A stretch of 64,000 nt of DNA, taken from positions 122,847 through 186,846 of the forward strand of contig JAYPEX010000003.1 in NCBI GenBank assembly GCA_038125995.1, in the 5' to 3' direction. Below are positions 53,515 to 63,233 of the stretch, piece by piece (within the stretch, counting starts at the first letter, position 1; each line of letters opens with the position of its first letter). This DNA is from MAG-120531 sp038125995. GTDB taxonomy: Bacteria > Bacteroidota > Bacteroidia > Flavobacteriales > Flavobacteriaceae. Below the pieces are notes generated by a model. That model did no database searches, was not told the DNA's origin, and was given only the letters and a program-made list of their open reading frames with translations. Made by a program: the position numbers and the translations under genes.

Positions 53515-56500
53515 TTATGCTTCTGATGTATTTCTAACTTTCACTTGATACATCACATTTGGTTTTGTTCCAACATGCTCTAACAAGTGATACATACGAT
53601 CATCTTCTTTTAGTGCTGCAATTTTACTTTCAGCATCATTGATATCTCCAAATACCATAGCTCCATTACCGCAGGCAGCAGAACATGCTGTTTGGAATTC
53701 TCCATCTTTGATCACCCTTCCTTCTCGTTTAGCATCTAAGATGGTTTTCTGTGTCATTTGAATACACATTGAACACTTCTCCATAACTCCACGAGAACGC
53801 ACAGTTACATCAGGATTGATGACCATTTTACCGAGATCATTGTTCATATGGAAGTCAAACTCGTCATTGTTATTATACAAGAACCAGTTGAAACGTCTTA
53901 CCTTGTAAGGACAGTTATTCGCGCAGTAGCGAGTTCCAACACAACGGTTGTAAGCCATGTGGTTTTGACCTTGTCTTGAATGTGAAGTTGCAGCTACTGG
54001 ACAAACAGTCTCACAAGGAGCGTGGTTACAGTGCTGACACATTACAGGTTGGAAAGCAACTTGTGGATTTTCAGTTGGATCTACCATCGAACGGAACCCT
54101 CCAAGTGAACCTTCATCTCCAAAAAGTCCGCTAAAGTTTTCTTTCTTCTGTTTATCCGCTTCAAAATTTTCTTCAGATGAATAGTAACGGTCGATACGCA
54201 ACCAGTGCATATCTCTCGATTTTCTAATTTCAGATTTACCAACTACTGGTACATTGTTTTCAGCGTGACATGCGATAACACATGCTCCACATCCAGTACA
54301 TGCATTTAAATCAATCGATAGATTGAAGTGATGACCGATCGAACGATCAAAATCATCCCATAGACTTACAGATGTCGCTTCTACCTCTTGATGATCTAAA
54401 GAGACCATCGGAACTTGGTTCCAATGTGCTGCTTCTTTAGTATTAAAGATTTCTAAGGTAGTCTCCTTAATAATATCTCCTCTACCCATGAGGGTATTTT
54501 GGAGCTGAACACAAGCAAATTCATGCATTCCAGATCCTAATGAAACCGTTACTTCCTGTGAAGAAGTAAAGTTTTGATATAATGGATAAGCATTTGCTCC
54601 AACTTGCATTTCAGATTTTAATCCAACTGTTTTACCGTACCCTAAGGCTAATCCAATCGTTCCAGGTGCTTGACCAGGTTGAATAATCGCAGGAACAGAA
54701 AGTGAAACACCTCCAACAGTAAGATTGATGTAAGATCCATCCAACCCACCATTAGCATCGTTTTCATTTACTACTCCTAAAGCTAAGGCATCAGCTTTTG
54801 AAATGGTAGCATAGTTATCCCAGCTTACACGAGTAATCGGATCTGGCATTTCTTGCAACCATGGGTTATTGAACTCCTGTCCATCTCCCATTGCTGTTTT
54901 GGTATATAAATGGAGTTCAAAATCAGAAGCAGTAGCTGAAGCAATATGAGCTACAGCATTGGAAGCATCTATTGATTTATATGTAGCAACAGATGCCGAT
55001 TTTAAGTAGACACCATCGTGCAGCGCTTCATTAAACGAAGCTCCTGACAAAATTGACTTGTTCCAGTTCGACTTGATGTAATCAAAATAAGAAACGTCAG
55101 ATTTTCCGATCCAAGTAAGGATAGAAGTCTGGATTTGTCTTGTATCAAATAATTCTTTTATCGTAGGTTGTTGCAATGCGTAGTGCCCTTTCTTGATTTC
55201 GACATCACCCCATGATTCTAAGTAATGGGATGCTGCAGCAGCGTATTGAAACGCTTCTACAGTTTCATTCGCAAGTTGTGAAAAAGCTACAGTAAGCGAA
55301 ACATTAGACAAAGCAGCATTGAAATCTACAGCATTAGGCAGGCTGTAAGATGGATTCACTCCATCAACAATCAAAGCACTAACCTGACCAGCGTTCATAT
55401 CTTCAACTAAGGCTGAAAGTTCAGAATTATTCGATGATCTTATATATTTTGGAGATGAAGCATCAAATGCTTCACTCTGAATTAAATTGTTAATCGCTAA
55501 AACTACACGTTGAGAATGCTCACAATCCAATCCAGTTACTACAACTGCTTTAGATCCGGATTTCTTGATAGAATTAACCATCGCATCAACAGCAGATTGT
55601 TGTGTATCCGACAAACTAACAGAAACAGAAGTATCTGTTAATTTCGCATAAATGGCAGCTAATATTTGTTTTTGTGCAGCAGAAGATGCCATAACACGCT
55701 TATCAGCATTGGCACCAGAAAGTGTCATATTGGCTTCTACTTGGTAATGTTTTGACATTTTTCCATGCTTTGGAACACGACCTTTCGCATAGCCAGAATC
55801 ATAACCTCCACCTTGCCAATCTCCTAAGAAATCTGCACCGATAGAAACGATTACTTCTGCCTTCGCAAAATTATAATCAGCTAGAGCGCGTTCTCCATAT
55901 ACTTCCTCATATGCATTAAGAGCAGCATCAGAAGAAACAGCATCATAAGCGATGTGTTTCACTTGAGGATATTTATCTTGAAGTTCAGCGATCAATTTTG
56001 TAGTTGATGGGCTCGCATAGGTCGGAGTCAATAAAACAACCAATTTAGAATTTGACTTGGTCGCTTCAAGATGTGATATCACAGCAACGTCTAAATCATC
56101 CCATGATATGGATTCAGAACCTTTACGAGGTCCTTGAAGACGTGTTGAGTCATAAAGTGACAAAACAGAAGCTTGAACACGAGCATTCGCTACCCCCTTT
56201 ACAGAAGCTTCTTTGTTATTTTCAACCTTGATGGGTCTTCCTTCTCTAGTTTTGATTAAGATACTAGCAAAATCAAAACCATTAGCGATAGTTGTAGCAT
56301 AATAATTTGCGATTCCTGGAATAATCTCTTCTGGCTGTACTACATAAGGAATGGACTTAACAACAGGTCCCTCACAAGCAGCTAAGGAAGCTGCAGCCGT
56401 ACTAAAGCCAACAAATTTCAAGAAATCACGTCTATTGGTTGATGTTTCAGAAAGTGTTTCCTTATCACCCATAAATCGATCTACAGGTAACTTCTCAACA

Positions 56501-56586
56501 AATTCATTGTGCCTCAGCGTCTCAACAATGGAATCGTTCGGATTTAATTCCGCTTCGTTTTTCCAATATACTTTGTTTGATGCCAT
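53515..56586 (-). CDS. actB: Alternative complex III Fe-S subunit ActB
   Basis: A 1023-residue fusion of a molybdopterin-oxidoreductase-like domain (about 75-740) and a ferredoxin-like domain (about 760-1000). It has a late Tat-type signal: NRRDFLKFVGFS with Arg52-Arg53, followed by a possible lipobox SLAAC at Cys71, the 'TAT-variant' form. Fe-S cysteines appear in CTGCGACVIACH, CQHCNHAPCETVCP, CVGTRYCANNCPYK and CSMCIQ plus CSAACG. ACIII ActB proteins bind no molybdenum cofactor, so the first domain is a scaffold. It receives electrons from quinol at ActC and passes them to the hemes. Confidence 0.95.
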   Translation of the reverse strand: MASNKVYWKNEAELNPNDSIVETLRHNEFVEKLPVDRFMGDKETLSETSTNRRDFLKFVGFSTAAASLAACEGPVVKSIPYVVQPEEIIPGIANYYATTIANGFDFASILIKTREGRPIKVENNKEASVKGVANARVQASVLSLYDSTRLQGPRKGSESISWDDLDVAVISHLEATKSNSKLVVLLTPTYASPSTTKLIAELQDKYPQVKHIAYDAVSSDAALNAYEEVYGERALADYNFAKAEVIVSIGADFLGDWQGGGYDSGYAKGRVPKHGKMSKHYQVEANMTLSGANADKRVMASSAAQKQILAAIYAKLTDTSVSVSLSDTQQSAVDAMVNSIKKSGSKAVVVTGLDCEHSQRVVLAINNLIQSEAFDASSPKYIRSSNNSELSALVEDMNAGQVSALIVDGVNPSYSLPNAVDFNAALSNVSLTVAFSQLANETVEAFQYAAAASHYLESWGDVEIKKGHYALQQPTIKELFDTRQIQTSILTWIGKSDVSYFDYIKSNWNKSILSGASFNEALHDGVYLKSASVATYKSIDASNAVAHIASATASDFELHLYTKTAMGDGQEFNNPWLQEMPDPITRVSWDNYATISKADALALGVVNENDANGGLDGSYINLTVGGVSLSVPAIIQPGQAPGTIGLALGYGKTVGLKSEMQVGANAYPLYQNFTSSQEVTVSLGSGMHEFACVQLQNTLMGRGDIIKETTLEIFNTKEAAHWNQVPMVSLDHQEVEATSVSLWDDFDRSIGHHFNLSIDLNACTGCGACVIACHAENNVPVVGKSEIRKSRDMHWLRIDRYYSSEENFEADKQKKENFSGLFGDEGSLGGFRSMVDPTENPQVAFQPVMCQHCNHAPCETVCPVAATSHSRQGQNHMAYNRCVGTRYCANNCPYKVRRFNWFLYNNNDEFDFHMNNDLGKMVINPDVTVRSRGVMEKCSMCIQMTQKTILDAKREGRVIKDGEFQTACSAACGNGAMVFGDINDAESKIAALKEDDRMYHLLEHVGTKPNVMYQVKVRNTSEA

Positions 56587-56615
56587 ATATATAATGTTCT
56601 TCTGTTTCTAATTGA

Positions 56616-57923
56616 TTAATAGTGACATTTACCACATTCGAGTCCACCCATTTGAGCTGCAGTAAGCTCTTCAACTCCATACTTCTCAGATAGAGCCTTG
56701 TGAATACTCTCGTAGTACTTATTATCTTTAACACTGACGTTGGTCTGTCTGTGACAGTTGATACACCATCCCATTGTAAGGGGAGCATGTTGTTGCAAAA
56801 TCTCCATCGTCTCTACAGGACCGTGACACGTTTGACATTCTACACCTGCAACTGTTACGTGCTGTGAGTGATTGAAATAAGCTAAATCTGGAAGCTTGTG
56901 AACACGTACCCATTCTACTGGTTGTGATTCACCCGTATATTGCATTTGATTTTCATCCCATCCAACAGCAGCGTATAATTTTTTAATTTCACCAGTATAG
57001 AATTCGTTGGTATAGCCATTCGCTAAATCTTCAGCAGAAGGACCCTCTGGATTTCCTTTGTACTCGTAAATTGACTTGTGGCAATTCATACAGTTTTCCA
57101 AAGAGGGAATTCCTGAGTGTTTCGATGATCGCGCTGATGAGTGACAAAACTTACAGTCAATTTTGTTATCTCCAGCGTGAATTTTGTGAGAAAAGTGAAT
57201 CGGTTGAATTGGAGCATATCCTTGATCTACACCAACTTGCATAAAATATCCATACATATGATAAGCTGATGCAAGTAACAACACAATAACCGTTACTAAA
57301 ATTAGGAACTGATTTTCAACATATGCTTTCCATATTGGTTTACGCTTAGTAACTTCAACTTCGATACCATTCGCTTTTGCAAATCGCTTCAGTGTTTTAG
57401 TTACTAAATACAACATTAACAACAGTAGACCAAGCACGAGCGCTAAAGCTCCTAAAAGCATCTCAGAACTCACTCCTGTTTGATTTGAAGAAGCTACAGC
57501 TCCTGAAGTTGCAACAGCAGTTGTCTGAACTGGTGCTGTAGGGGGCGCCTGAGTGTAAGCAAGAATATCTTTAATATCTTGATCGCTCAAGGTTGGAAAC
57601 GCATTCATTTGAGCTTGATTGTACTCATTGTAAATTGCTAATGCACGATCATCGCCAGCCTTTATCAACGATTGATTGTTTCTGATCCATTTGCTCAGCC
57701 ATTCGAGATCACCTTCGTACTTGTCGTACACTCCGGCTAGAGCAGGTCCTGTCATCTTTCTGTTTAAAGCATGACAAGCAGCACAGTTCTGATTAAATAA
57801 TTGCTTCCCTTTAGCGGCATCACCAAGCTCTTGCGCTTGAATCGATGCTGGAGCTAGCATAAAAAGAGCCATAAGAGCTCCAAAGAAGAAAGTAATTGGA
57901 TTGCGGTAGAGTACCTGTTTCAT
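56616..57923 (-). CDS. actA: Alternative complex III multiheme cytochrome ActA with N-terminal cytochrome c domain
   Basis: A 435-residue protein with a signal sequence (about 1-30). An N-terminal monoheme cytochrome c domain follows (CAACH, 47-51), then a hydrophobic segment (about 154-173), a second span (about 205-223) and a multiheme domain with five more motifs: CKFCH, CMNCH, CQTCH, CINCH and CGKCH at the extreme C-terminus. Six CxxCH motifs are therefore present in one chain. ActA carries electrons in the periplasm after oxidation of menaquinol. It is the first gene of the operon, with a predicted -7 element about 70 bases upstream. Confidence 0.94.
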   Translation of the reverse strand: MKQVLYRNPITFFFGALMALFMLAPASIQAQELGDAAKGKQLFNQNCAACHALNRKMTGPALAGVYDKYEGDLEWLSKWIRNNQSLIKAGDDRALAIYNEYNQAQMNAFPTLSDQDIKDILAYTQAPPTAPVQTTAVATSGAVASSNQTGVSSEMLLGALALVLGLLLLMLYLVTKTLKRFAKANGIEVEVTKRKPIWKAYVENQFLILVTVIVLLLASAYHMYGYFMQVGVDQGYAPIQPIHFSHKIHAGDNKIDCKFCHSSARSSKHSGIPSLENCMNCHKSIYEYKGNPEGPSAEDLANGYTNEFYTGEIKKLYAAVGWDENQMQYTGESQPVEWVRVHKLPDLAYFNHSQHVTVAGVECQTCHGPVETMEILQQHAPLTMGWCINCHRQTNVSVKDNKYYESIHKALSEKYGVEELTAAQMGGLECGKCHY

Positions 57924-57991
57924 ATTATATAGTTATTGCTGTATATAATTTAATTGATTTTCTTTTTCAAATATTTTAAAAAACATCGCCA

Positions 57992-57999
57992 CAAAAATA
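57992..57999 (-). promoter_or_regulatory. Predicted -7 element of the act-cta operon
   Basis: TATTTTTG on the minus strand, 69 bases before the actA start, in the 201-bp divergent gap. No TTG was found at -33. The leader would be about 60 bases. Confidence 0.4.
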
Positions 58000-58099
58000 A
58001 ACAATCAACTTTATTTATGAATTGTTAAGGGTTTGTAAATTTTTAATTTATAATTAGTCTAAATAGTGTTGTTTTTACCATTTGATACAAGCTTTGTAA

Positions 58100-58107
58100 T
58101 ACCTTTG
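58100..58107 (+). promoter_or_regulatory. Predicted -7 element of the SPOR protein gene
   Basis: TACCTTTG is an exact TAnnTTTG match 17 bases before the ATG. TTG triplets occur 15 and 28 bases upstream, neither at the usual distance. Confidence 0.4.
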
Positions 58108-58124
58108 AATAAGAATTCAAAACA

Positions 58125-58505
58125 ATGAAAAAGAAAGGATTAATACTTATTTTAATTGGGTTATACAGCTCTATTGCTTATTCTCAAATAGATAGTTTGG
58201 CTTTGACTGAAATGGATGAAACACAAAAAATAAGCCTTTTATTAGATGCATATAAAGATTATCAATTTAAAGTTAGTGACTACAGAATACAAATATTCTC
58301 AGGAGGATTGAATCAGGCACAAGAAATCGAAAAAGAAGCTATTGAAGCCTTTGCAGACTGGCCTGTAAGTCTTGATTTCATATCTCCCAGTTATCGGGTT
58401 CGAGTCGGAGCATTCAAAACTCGTTTAGAAGCTGAAAAAAATCTCATTGCTATGAGGAAAAAATATCCTGCTTCCATACTTTTAAAACCAAAAAAAATCC
58501 AGTAA
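58125..58505 (+). CDS. SPOR-domain exported protein
   Basis: A 126-residue protein with a signal peptide (about 1-20, cleaved before QIDS) and a C-terminal SPOR domain (about 50-126). The domain shows YRIQIFSGGLNQAQEIEKEA, PSYRVRVGAFKTRLEAEKNL and a final strand. SPOR domains bind denuded glycan strands of peptidoglycan, often at the division site; there is no other domain, so this is probably a periplasmic binding protein. It stands alone between the act operon and infB. Its stop codon lies inside the terminator stem. Confidence 0.88.
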   Translation: MKKKGLILILIGLYSSIAYSQIDSLALTEMDETQKISLLLDAYKDYQFKVSDYRIQIFSGGLNQAQEIEKEAIEAFADWPVSLDFISPSYRVRVGAFKTRLEAEKNLIAMRKKYPASILLKPKKIQ

Positions 58506-58521
58506 GTCTACTGGATTTTTA
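58493..58521. terminator. Bidirectional terminator between the SPOR gene and infB
   Basis: ATCCAGTA (58497-58504) pairs with TACTGGAT (58509-58516) around AGTC, with an A run on the left and T run on the right. It can end transcription of both convergent genes. Confidence 0.88.
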
Positions 58522-58539
58522 TTTGATATATAGTTAAAG

Positions 58540-61245
58540 TTACTTGAGCTTTTTCTTAACCTCAACTTCTTGAAAGGCTTCTACTATATCCAATTCACGA
58601 ATATCATTGTAGTTTTTAACTTGTAATCCACAATCGTAACCTTTAGCAACCTCTTTAACATCGTCCTTAAAACGTTTTAATGATGCTAATTCTCCTGTGA
58701 AGATCACCACCCCATCTCTAATGAGACGGATTTGAGAGTTTCTAAATATTTTACCAGTTAAAACCATACATCCCGCAATAGTTCCAATCTTAGAGATTTT
58801 AAAGGTTTCTCTAATTTCAGCAGTTCCAGTAATCTCCTCTTTGAGCTCAGGAGACAACATTCCCTCCATTGCATCTTTGAGGTCGTTAATCGCATCGTAA
58901 ATAATCGAATACATTCTGATATCGATTTCCTCTTTTTCAGCTATATCGCGCGCATTACCCATCGGCCTTACATTAAATCCGATTACAACTGCATCAGATG
59001 CAGAAGCTAATAATACATCAGATTCCGTTATAGGACCAACTCCTTTGTGAATGATATTCACTTGTATTTCATCCGTTGATAATTTTTGGAATGAATCTGT
59101 AAGTGCTTCAACCGAACCGTCAACATCTCCCTTGAGAATTACATTAAGCTCTTTAAAGTCACCTAGAGCGATACGTCTTCCAATCTCATCAAGCGTGATA
59201 TGACGCTGTGTTCTAACTGATTGTTCTCTAAGTAATTGAGAACGTTTCGTGGCTATTTGTTTTGCTTCACGTTCATCTTCAAGAACGGAAAACTTATCAC
59301 CTGCTTGAGGTGCTCCATCCAATCCTAAGATCGAGATTGGAGTTGAAGGACCAGCTATTTTAACTGATTTCCCTCTCTCATCATGCATCGCTTTTACCTT
59401 ACCACTACAAGTACCAGCTAATACATAATCCCCTATTTTTAGGGTTCCTGCTTGTACGATGATTGTAGAGACATAACCTCTACCTTTATCCAAGAAAGCT
59501 TCCACAACAGATCCTACTGCCAATTTATCTGGATTGGCTTTGAGTTCTAACAATTCAGCTTCTAAGAGAACTTTTTCTAAAAGTTCCGGTATACCTTGAC
59601 CTGTTTTTGCAGAAATATCGTGAGACTGAACTTTTCCTCCCCAGTCTTCTACCAATAAATTCATATTTGCCAATCCTTCTTTAATCTTGTCAGGATTTGC
59701 AGTCGGTCGATCCACCTTGTTGATTGCAAAAACGATTGGAACTCCTGCAGCCTGCGCATGAGCAATCGCTTCTTTTGTTTGAGGCATGATGTCATCATCC
59801 GCTGCAATTACAATAATTGCAATATCAGTTATTTGAGCTCCACGTGCACGCATTGCCGTAAAGGCCTCGTGACCTGGAGTATCTAAGAATGTGATACGTT
59901 CTCCGTTTTCAAGCTTTACTCCATATGCACCAATATGCTGCGTAATTCCACCACTCTCTCCAGCGATTACATTTTCTTTACGAATGTAATCCAAAAGGGA
60001 TGTTTTACCGTGATCCACATGTCCCATTACAGTTACAATTGGAGCTCTAGGTTTTAATGATTCTGGATCATCAACTACTTCTTGAGTATCTTCCTCAACA
60101 TCAGCAGTTACAAATTCTACTTTGTATCCAAATTCTTCAGCAACAATAGTAAGTGTTTCAGCATCCAATCGTTGATTCATAGTCACCATCATACCCAATG
60201 ACATACAGGCTGAAATAATTTGAGTCGGAGACACATCCATCATTGTTGCAATTTCATTAGCGGTAACAAATTCAGTTACTTTTAAGATTTTGCTTTCTAA
60301 TTCTTGCTGCTCTTTTTCTTGTTCAAACTGTTGTTTGTGTTGCTCCCTCTTGTCTCTACGATACTTAGCTCCTTTACCTTTAGACTTCCCTTGAAGTTTT
60401 TCAAGAGTTTCACGTACTTGTCTTTGTACTTCTTCGTCAGAGGGACCTTCTTTGATTATTGCTGGACGCTTACCAGCTGCTCCTCTTTTAGCCTTAACAT
60501 TATCTCTTGGAGCATTCGTAGAACTAATTCTTTTACGCTTTCGTTTTTTATCATCCTTGCTATCATCAGTAGCTGGGGCAACCTTTTTCTTTTTAGACTT
60601 ATTAAACTGACTTAAGTCAATCTTATCACCTGTGATCTTAGGACCAGAAAGTTTGGTGTACTGAGTTTTATGATTGTCGTCTTTCTTCTCTTCAACAACC
60701 TTCTCTTCATTTTTAACTTCCGGTTCAATTTCTTTGAACTGCTCAACAATCACAGGCTTTTCAACCTTTTCTTTAACTTCAGGAGTTGATTCTTCTACAA
60801 CCGAAGTAGCTTCTACTTCCCTAGGCTCATCTTTTGGCTCTTCAACCTTAGGTTCAACAACCTCAGGTTCATCCTTTTTCTTATCAGCATCCAAATCGAT
60901 TTTACCAACCATTTTGGGTTTGTTCAATCCACTCTTAGCTTTGATTACTTCAGTCTCTTTTTTCTCTTGAGCTAAGCGCTTTTCTTCTTGCTCCCGCTCT
61001 AGCTTTGCTAATAAAGCTTCCTTTTCCTTGCGCTTCTCTTCACTCACTTCCTTAGAAGCAACTTTTTTGGTCATATCGGTTTGAAACTCATCCAGTAACA
61101 CTTGATGAACCTCCTCAGAGATTTTAGTAGTAGGACGAGCCTCAATATCTATATCTTTAGATTTGAGGTAATCCACTGCTCTATCGAGTGAAATATTGAG
61201 TTCTCTTAAAACTTTATTGAGCCTTATTGTCGCATTATCTGCCAT
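58540..61245 (-). CDS. infB: Translation initiation factor IF-2
   Basis: A 901-residue GTPase that places initiator tRNA on the ribosome. An N-terminal IF2_N helix domain (1-55) is followed by a long charged, low-complexity linker rich in Glu, Lys and Val (about 60-320). A second IF2_N-like element comes next (about 325-375). The GTPase domain starts with VTVMGHVDHGKTSLLDYI near 400, continues with DTPGHEAFT and has NKVD as the G4 motif. The C-terminal domains bind fMet-tRNA. It is the last gene of the rimP-nusA-infB operon. Confidence 0.97.
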   Translation of the reverse strand: MADNATIRLNKVLRELNISLDRAVDYLKSKDIDIEARPTTKISEEVHQVLLDEFQTDMTKKVASKEVSEEKRKEKEALLAKLEREQEEKRLAQEKKETEVIKAKSGLNKPKMVGKIDLDADKKKDEPEVVEPKVEEPKDEPREVEATSVVEESTPEVKEKVEKPVIVEQFKEIEPEVKNEEKVVEEKKDDNHKTQYTKLSGPKITGDKIDLSQFNKSKKKKVAPATDDSKDDKKRKRKRISSTNAPRDNVKAKRGAAGKRPAIIKEGPSDEEVQRQVRETLEKLQGKSKGKGAKYRRDKREQHKQQFEQEKEQQELESKILKVTEFVTANEIATMMDVSPTQIISACMSLGMMVTMNQRLDAETLTIVAEEFGYKVEFVTADVEEDTQEVVDDPESLKPRAPIVTVMGHVDHGKTSLLDYIRKENVIAGESGGITQHIGAYGVKLENGERITFLDTPGHEAFTAMRARGAQITDIAIIVIAADDDIMPQTKEAIAHAQAAGVPIVFAINKVDRPTANPDKIKEGLANMNLLVEDWGGKVQSHDISAKTGQGIPELLEKVLLEAELLELKANPDKLAVGSVVEAFLDKGRGYVSTIIVQAGTLKIGDYVLAGTCSGKVKAMHDERGKSVKIAGPSTPISILGLDGAPQAGDKFSVLEDEREAKQIATKRSQLLREQSVRTQRHITLDEIGRRIALGDFKELNVILKGDVDGSVEALTDSFQKLSTDEIQVNIIHKGVGPITESDVLLASASDAVVIGFNVRPMGNARDIAEKEEIDIRMYSIIYDAINDLKDAMEGMLSPELKEEITGTAEIRETFKISKIGTIAGCMVLTGKIFRNSQIRLIRDGVVIFTGELASLKRFKDDVKEVAKGYDCGLQVKNYNDIRELDIVEAFQEVEVKKKLK

Positions 61246-61288
61246 AAAACGTTCTTGCTTCTAATTTTATTTTTTGCTAATATATAGC

Positions 61289-62521
61289 TTAATCTTCTAA
61301 TTCTTCTTTTAAGATACGAACAACATCTAAAATTGTCTCCTCTTCTAAATCAGTTCGTTTCTCTAAATCTTTAACATCTTGTTCTAATACAGATCGAGCT
61401 GTATCGAGACCAATTGCCTTAAAGGCATCGATGATCCACCCTTCAATTTCATCAGAAAATTCGGTCAGTTCAACATCTTCCTCTACTCCTTCTCTATACA
61501 CATCTATTTCATAACCAGTCAATTGACCAGCTAAACGAATATTATGTCCTCCACGTCCAATCGCTTTGGAAACCTCTTCTGGTTTTAAGTAAACTTCTGC
61601 AGTCTTCGCTTCTTCGTCAATTTTAACAGAAGTAACTCTTGCAGGACTCAATGCTCTTGTAATTAAGAGTTGTGTATTGTTAGTAAAATTAATCACATCG
61701 ATATTTTCATTTCCAAGTTCACGAACAATTCCGTGAATTCTAGAACCTTTCATACCCACACATGCTCCCACTGGATCGATACGATCATCGTAAGAATCTA
61801 CAGCAACTTTTGCTTTTTCTCCTGGGATACGAACTACTTTTTTAACGGTGATTAATCCGTCAAATACTTCCGGTATTTCTTGGAAGAATAATTGCTCTAA
61901 GAACTTTGGTGAAGTTCTAGACATGATAATTGCAGGTTTATTTCCACGCAATTCAACTGTTTCAATAATACCTCTTACATTATCACCTTTTCTAAAGAAA
62001 TCAGAAGGAATTTGACGATCTTTTGGAAGAATAATTTCATTTCCTTCATCGTCTAGTAAGATAATTGCTTGATGTCTGATATGGTGCACTTCAGCAGTGT
62101 ACAACTCCCCTTCCAAATCTTTAAATTGTTTGTAAATCGTTGTATTGTCGTGCTCGTGAATCTTAGCTACTAAGTTTTGACGAAGTGCTAAAATAGCACG
62201 TCTACCAAGATCGATTAATTTTACTTCCTCAGATACGTCTTCTCCTACTTCAAAGTCAGGTTCAATCTTACGTGCATCTGTCAGTGAAATCTCCTCATTT
62301 GGATCTTCAACTTCTCCATCTTCAACTACGATTCTGTTTCTCCAAATTTCTAAATCCCCCTTATCTGGGTTGATAATGATATCGAAATTATCATCAGATC
62401 CGTACTTTTTCTTTAAAGCTGCTCTAAAAACTTCCTCGAGAATTGCCATTAAGGTAACTCTGTCGATGAATTTATCATCTTTAAATTCTGAAAACGATTC
62501 AATTAGCGCAATATTTTCCAT
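61289..62521 (-). CDS. nusA: Transcription termination/antitermination protein NusA
   Basis: A 410-residue elongation factor with the NusA N-terminal RNA polymerase-binding domain (about 1-125), an S1 domain (about 130-200) and two KH domains. The KH region includes DPVGACVGMKGSRIHGIVRELGNENIDVI and SKAIGRGGHNIRLAGQLTGYEIDV. A short acidic C-terminus replaces the two acidic repeats of E. coli NusA. It stimulates pausing and intrinsic termination, which is relevant to the terminator-like hairpin in its own operon leader. It lies 12 bases after rimP. Confidence 0.96.
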   Translation of the reverse strand: MENIALIESFSEFKDDKFIDRVTLMAILEEVFRAALKKKYGSDDNFDIIINPDKGDLEIWRNRIVVEDGEVEDPNEEISLTDARKIEPDFEVGEDVSEEVKLIDLGRRAILALRQNLVAKIHEHDNTTIYKQFKDLEGELYTAEVHHIRHQAIILLDDEGNEIILPKDRQIPSDFFRKGDNVRGIIETVELRGNKPAIIMSRTSPKFLEQLFFQEIPEVFDGLITVKKVVRIPGEKAKVAVDSYDDRIDPVGACVGMKGSRIHGIVRELGNENIDVINFTNNTQLLITRALSPARVTSVKIDEEAKTAEVYLKPEEVSKAIGRGGHNIRLAGQLTGYEIDVYREGVEEDVELTEFSDEIEGWIIDAFKAIGLDTARSVLEQDVKDLEKRTDLEEETILDVVRILKEELED

Positions 62522-62533
62522 CTCGCTCTACTA

Positions 62534-62998
62534 TTAAAATTTTAAAATAACTTTTGCTTCTTCCACCTCTGAATAAGCGTATGAACGCTCCTTTTCAACG
62601 GTGTGTTTTCCTTTTCCTATTGGTTTAGGCTCACGAGCCTTCCACTTTATGGTAAATGTGTCATCGTTTAATTCAGTTAGGGTTCCCTCTTCGGTTCCCT
62701 GAGCTGTACTAACAGACAACGTTCTTCCAATATTTTTTTTGTACTGTCTAGCTAATTTAAGAGGAGCTGATGCTCCCACAGAACTCACCTCCAATGCAAA
62801 ATCAGTTTCTTCACGATCTAAATTGTGTTCCACTGCTCTACTGATATCCATACAGTCTTTCAAGGTTACTCCTCGATCTCCATCTAAGGTTATCATTATC
62901 TTCTTGTTAGGAGTAATTTTTAAATCAATTAAAAATAAATCCTCACGAGATGACAATCCTTCTTCCAATAATTTTTCAACGGTCTCGTTAAAATTCAT
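62534..62998 (-). CDS. rimP: Ribosome maturation factor RimP
   Basis: A 154-residue 30S assembly factor with an N-terminal alpha/beta domain (MITLDGDRGVTLKDCMDISRAVEHNLD) and the conserved EVSSVGASAPLKLARQYKKNIGRTL segment, where the family usually has VSSPGxxRPL. The C-terminal SH3-like domain covers about 90-154. It is the first gene of the rimP-nusA-infB operon and follows a short leader with a strong promoter and an attenuator-like hairpin. Confidence 0.94.
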   Translation of the reverse strand: MNFNETVEKLLEEGLSSREDLFLIDLKITPNKKIMITLDGDRGVTLKDCMDISRAVEHNLDREETDFALEVSSVGASAPLKLARQYKKNIGRTLSVSTAQGTEEGTLTELNDDTFTIKWKAREPKPIGKGKHTVEKERSYAYSEVEEAKVILKF

Positions 62999-63012
62999 AA
63001 CCTATGGGTAAT

Positions 63013-63036
63013 AAAAGAGGGGACTTCTGTCCCCTC
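63013..63036 (-). promoter_or_regulatory. Terminator-like hairpin in the rimP-nusA-infB leader (putative attenuator)
   Basis: On the minus strand GAGGGGAC (63036-63029) pairs perfectly with GTCCCCTC (63024-63017) around AGAA, then TTTTATTA follows. It lies between the predicted transcription start (near 63058) and the rimP start codon at 62998, so it can only act on this operon's own transcripts. The T-run is short, suggesting partial or regulated termination. Alternatively it protects the mRNA 5' end. Confidence 0.65.
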
Positions 63037-63064
63037 GTCATTTGATCTTCTAAAAATAACGATG

Positions 63065-63094
63065 CAAATATACCTATATATATATGATTTTCAA
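63065..63094 (-). promoter_or_regulatory. Predicted promoter of rimP-nusA-infB
   Basis: TTG (63094-63092, within TTTTG), a 19-base spacer and TATATTTG (63072-63065) form a full consensus flavobacterial promoter on the minus strand. Confidence 0.7.
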
Positions 63095-63233
63095 AATAAT
63101 GGATTAAGAAATTAATTTATTAGATAAAATACAATGCCGTTTGTCGAATATTCTAACTTAAAAATTGATTAAAGGTTATTTTGTTTTCAAAACATTTATT
63201 ATGTAACTGTTTTTTAGTTACAATAAAAATTAA

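Noticed and set aside
53515..56586. ActB as an active molybdenum oxidoreductase
   Set aside because: The operon context and domain fusion are those of alternative complex III, whose molybdopterin-like domain holds no molybdenum cofactor.
60674..60970. Serine/threonine-rich open frame opposite infB
   Set aside because: It is the antisense shadow of the Glu/Lys/Val-rich IF-2 linker, with no start signal of its own.
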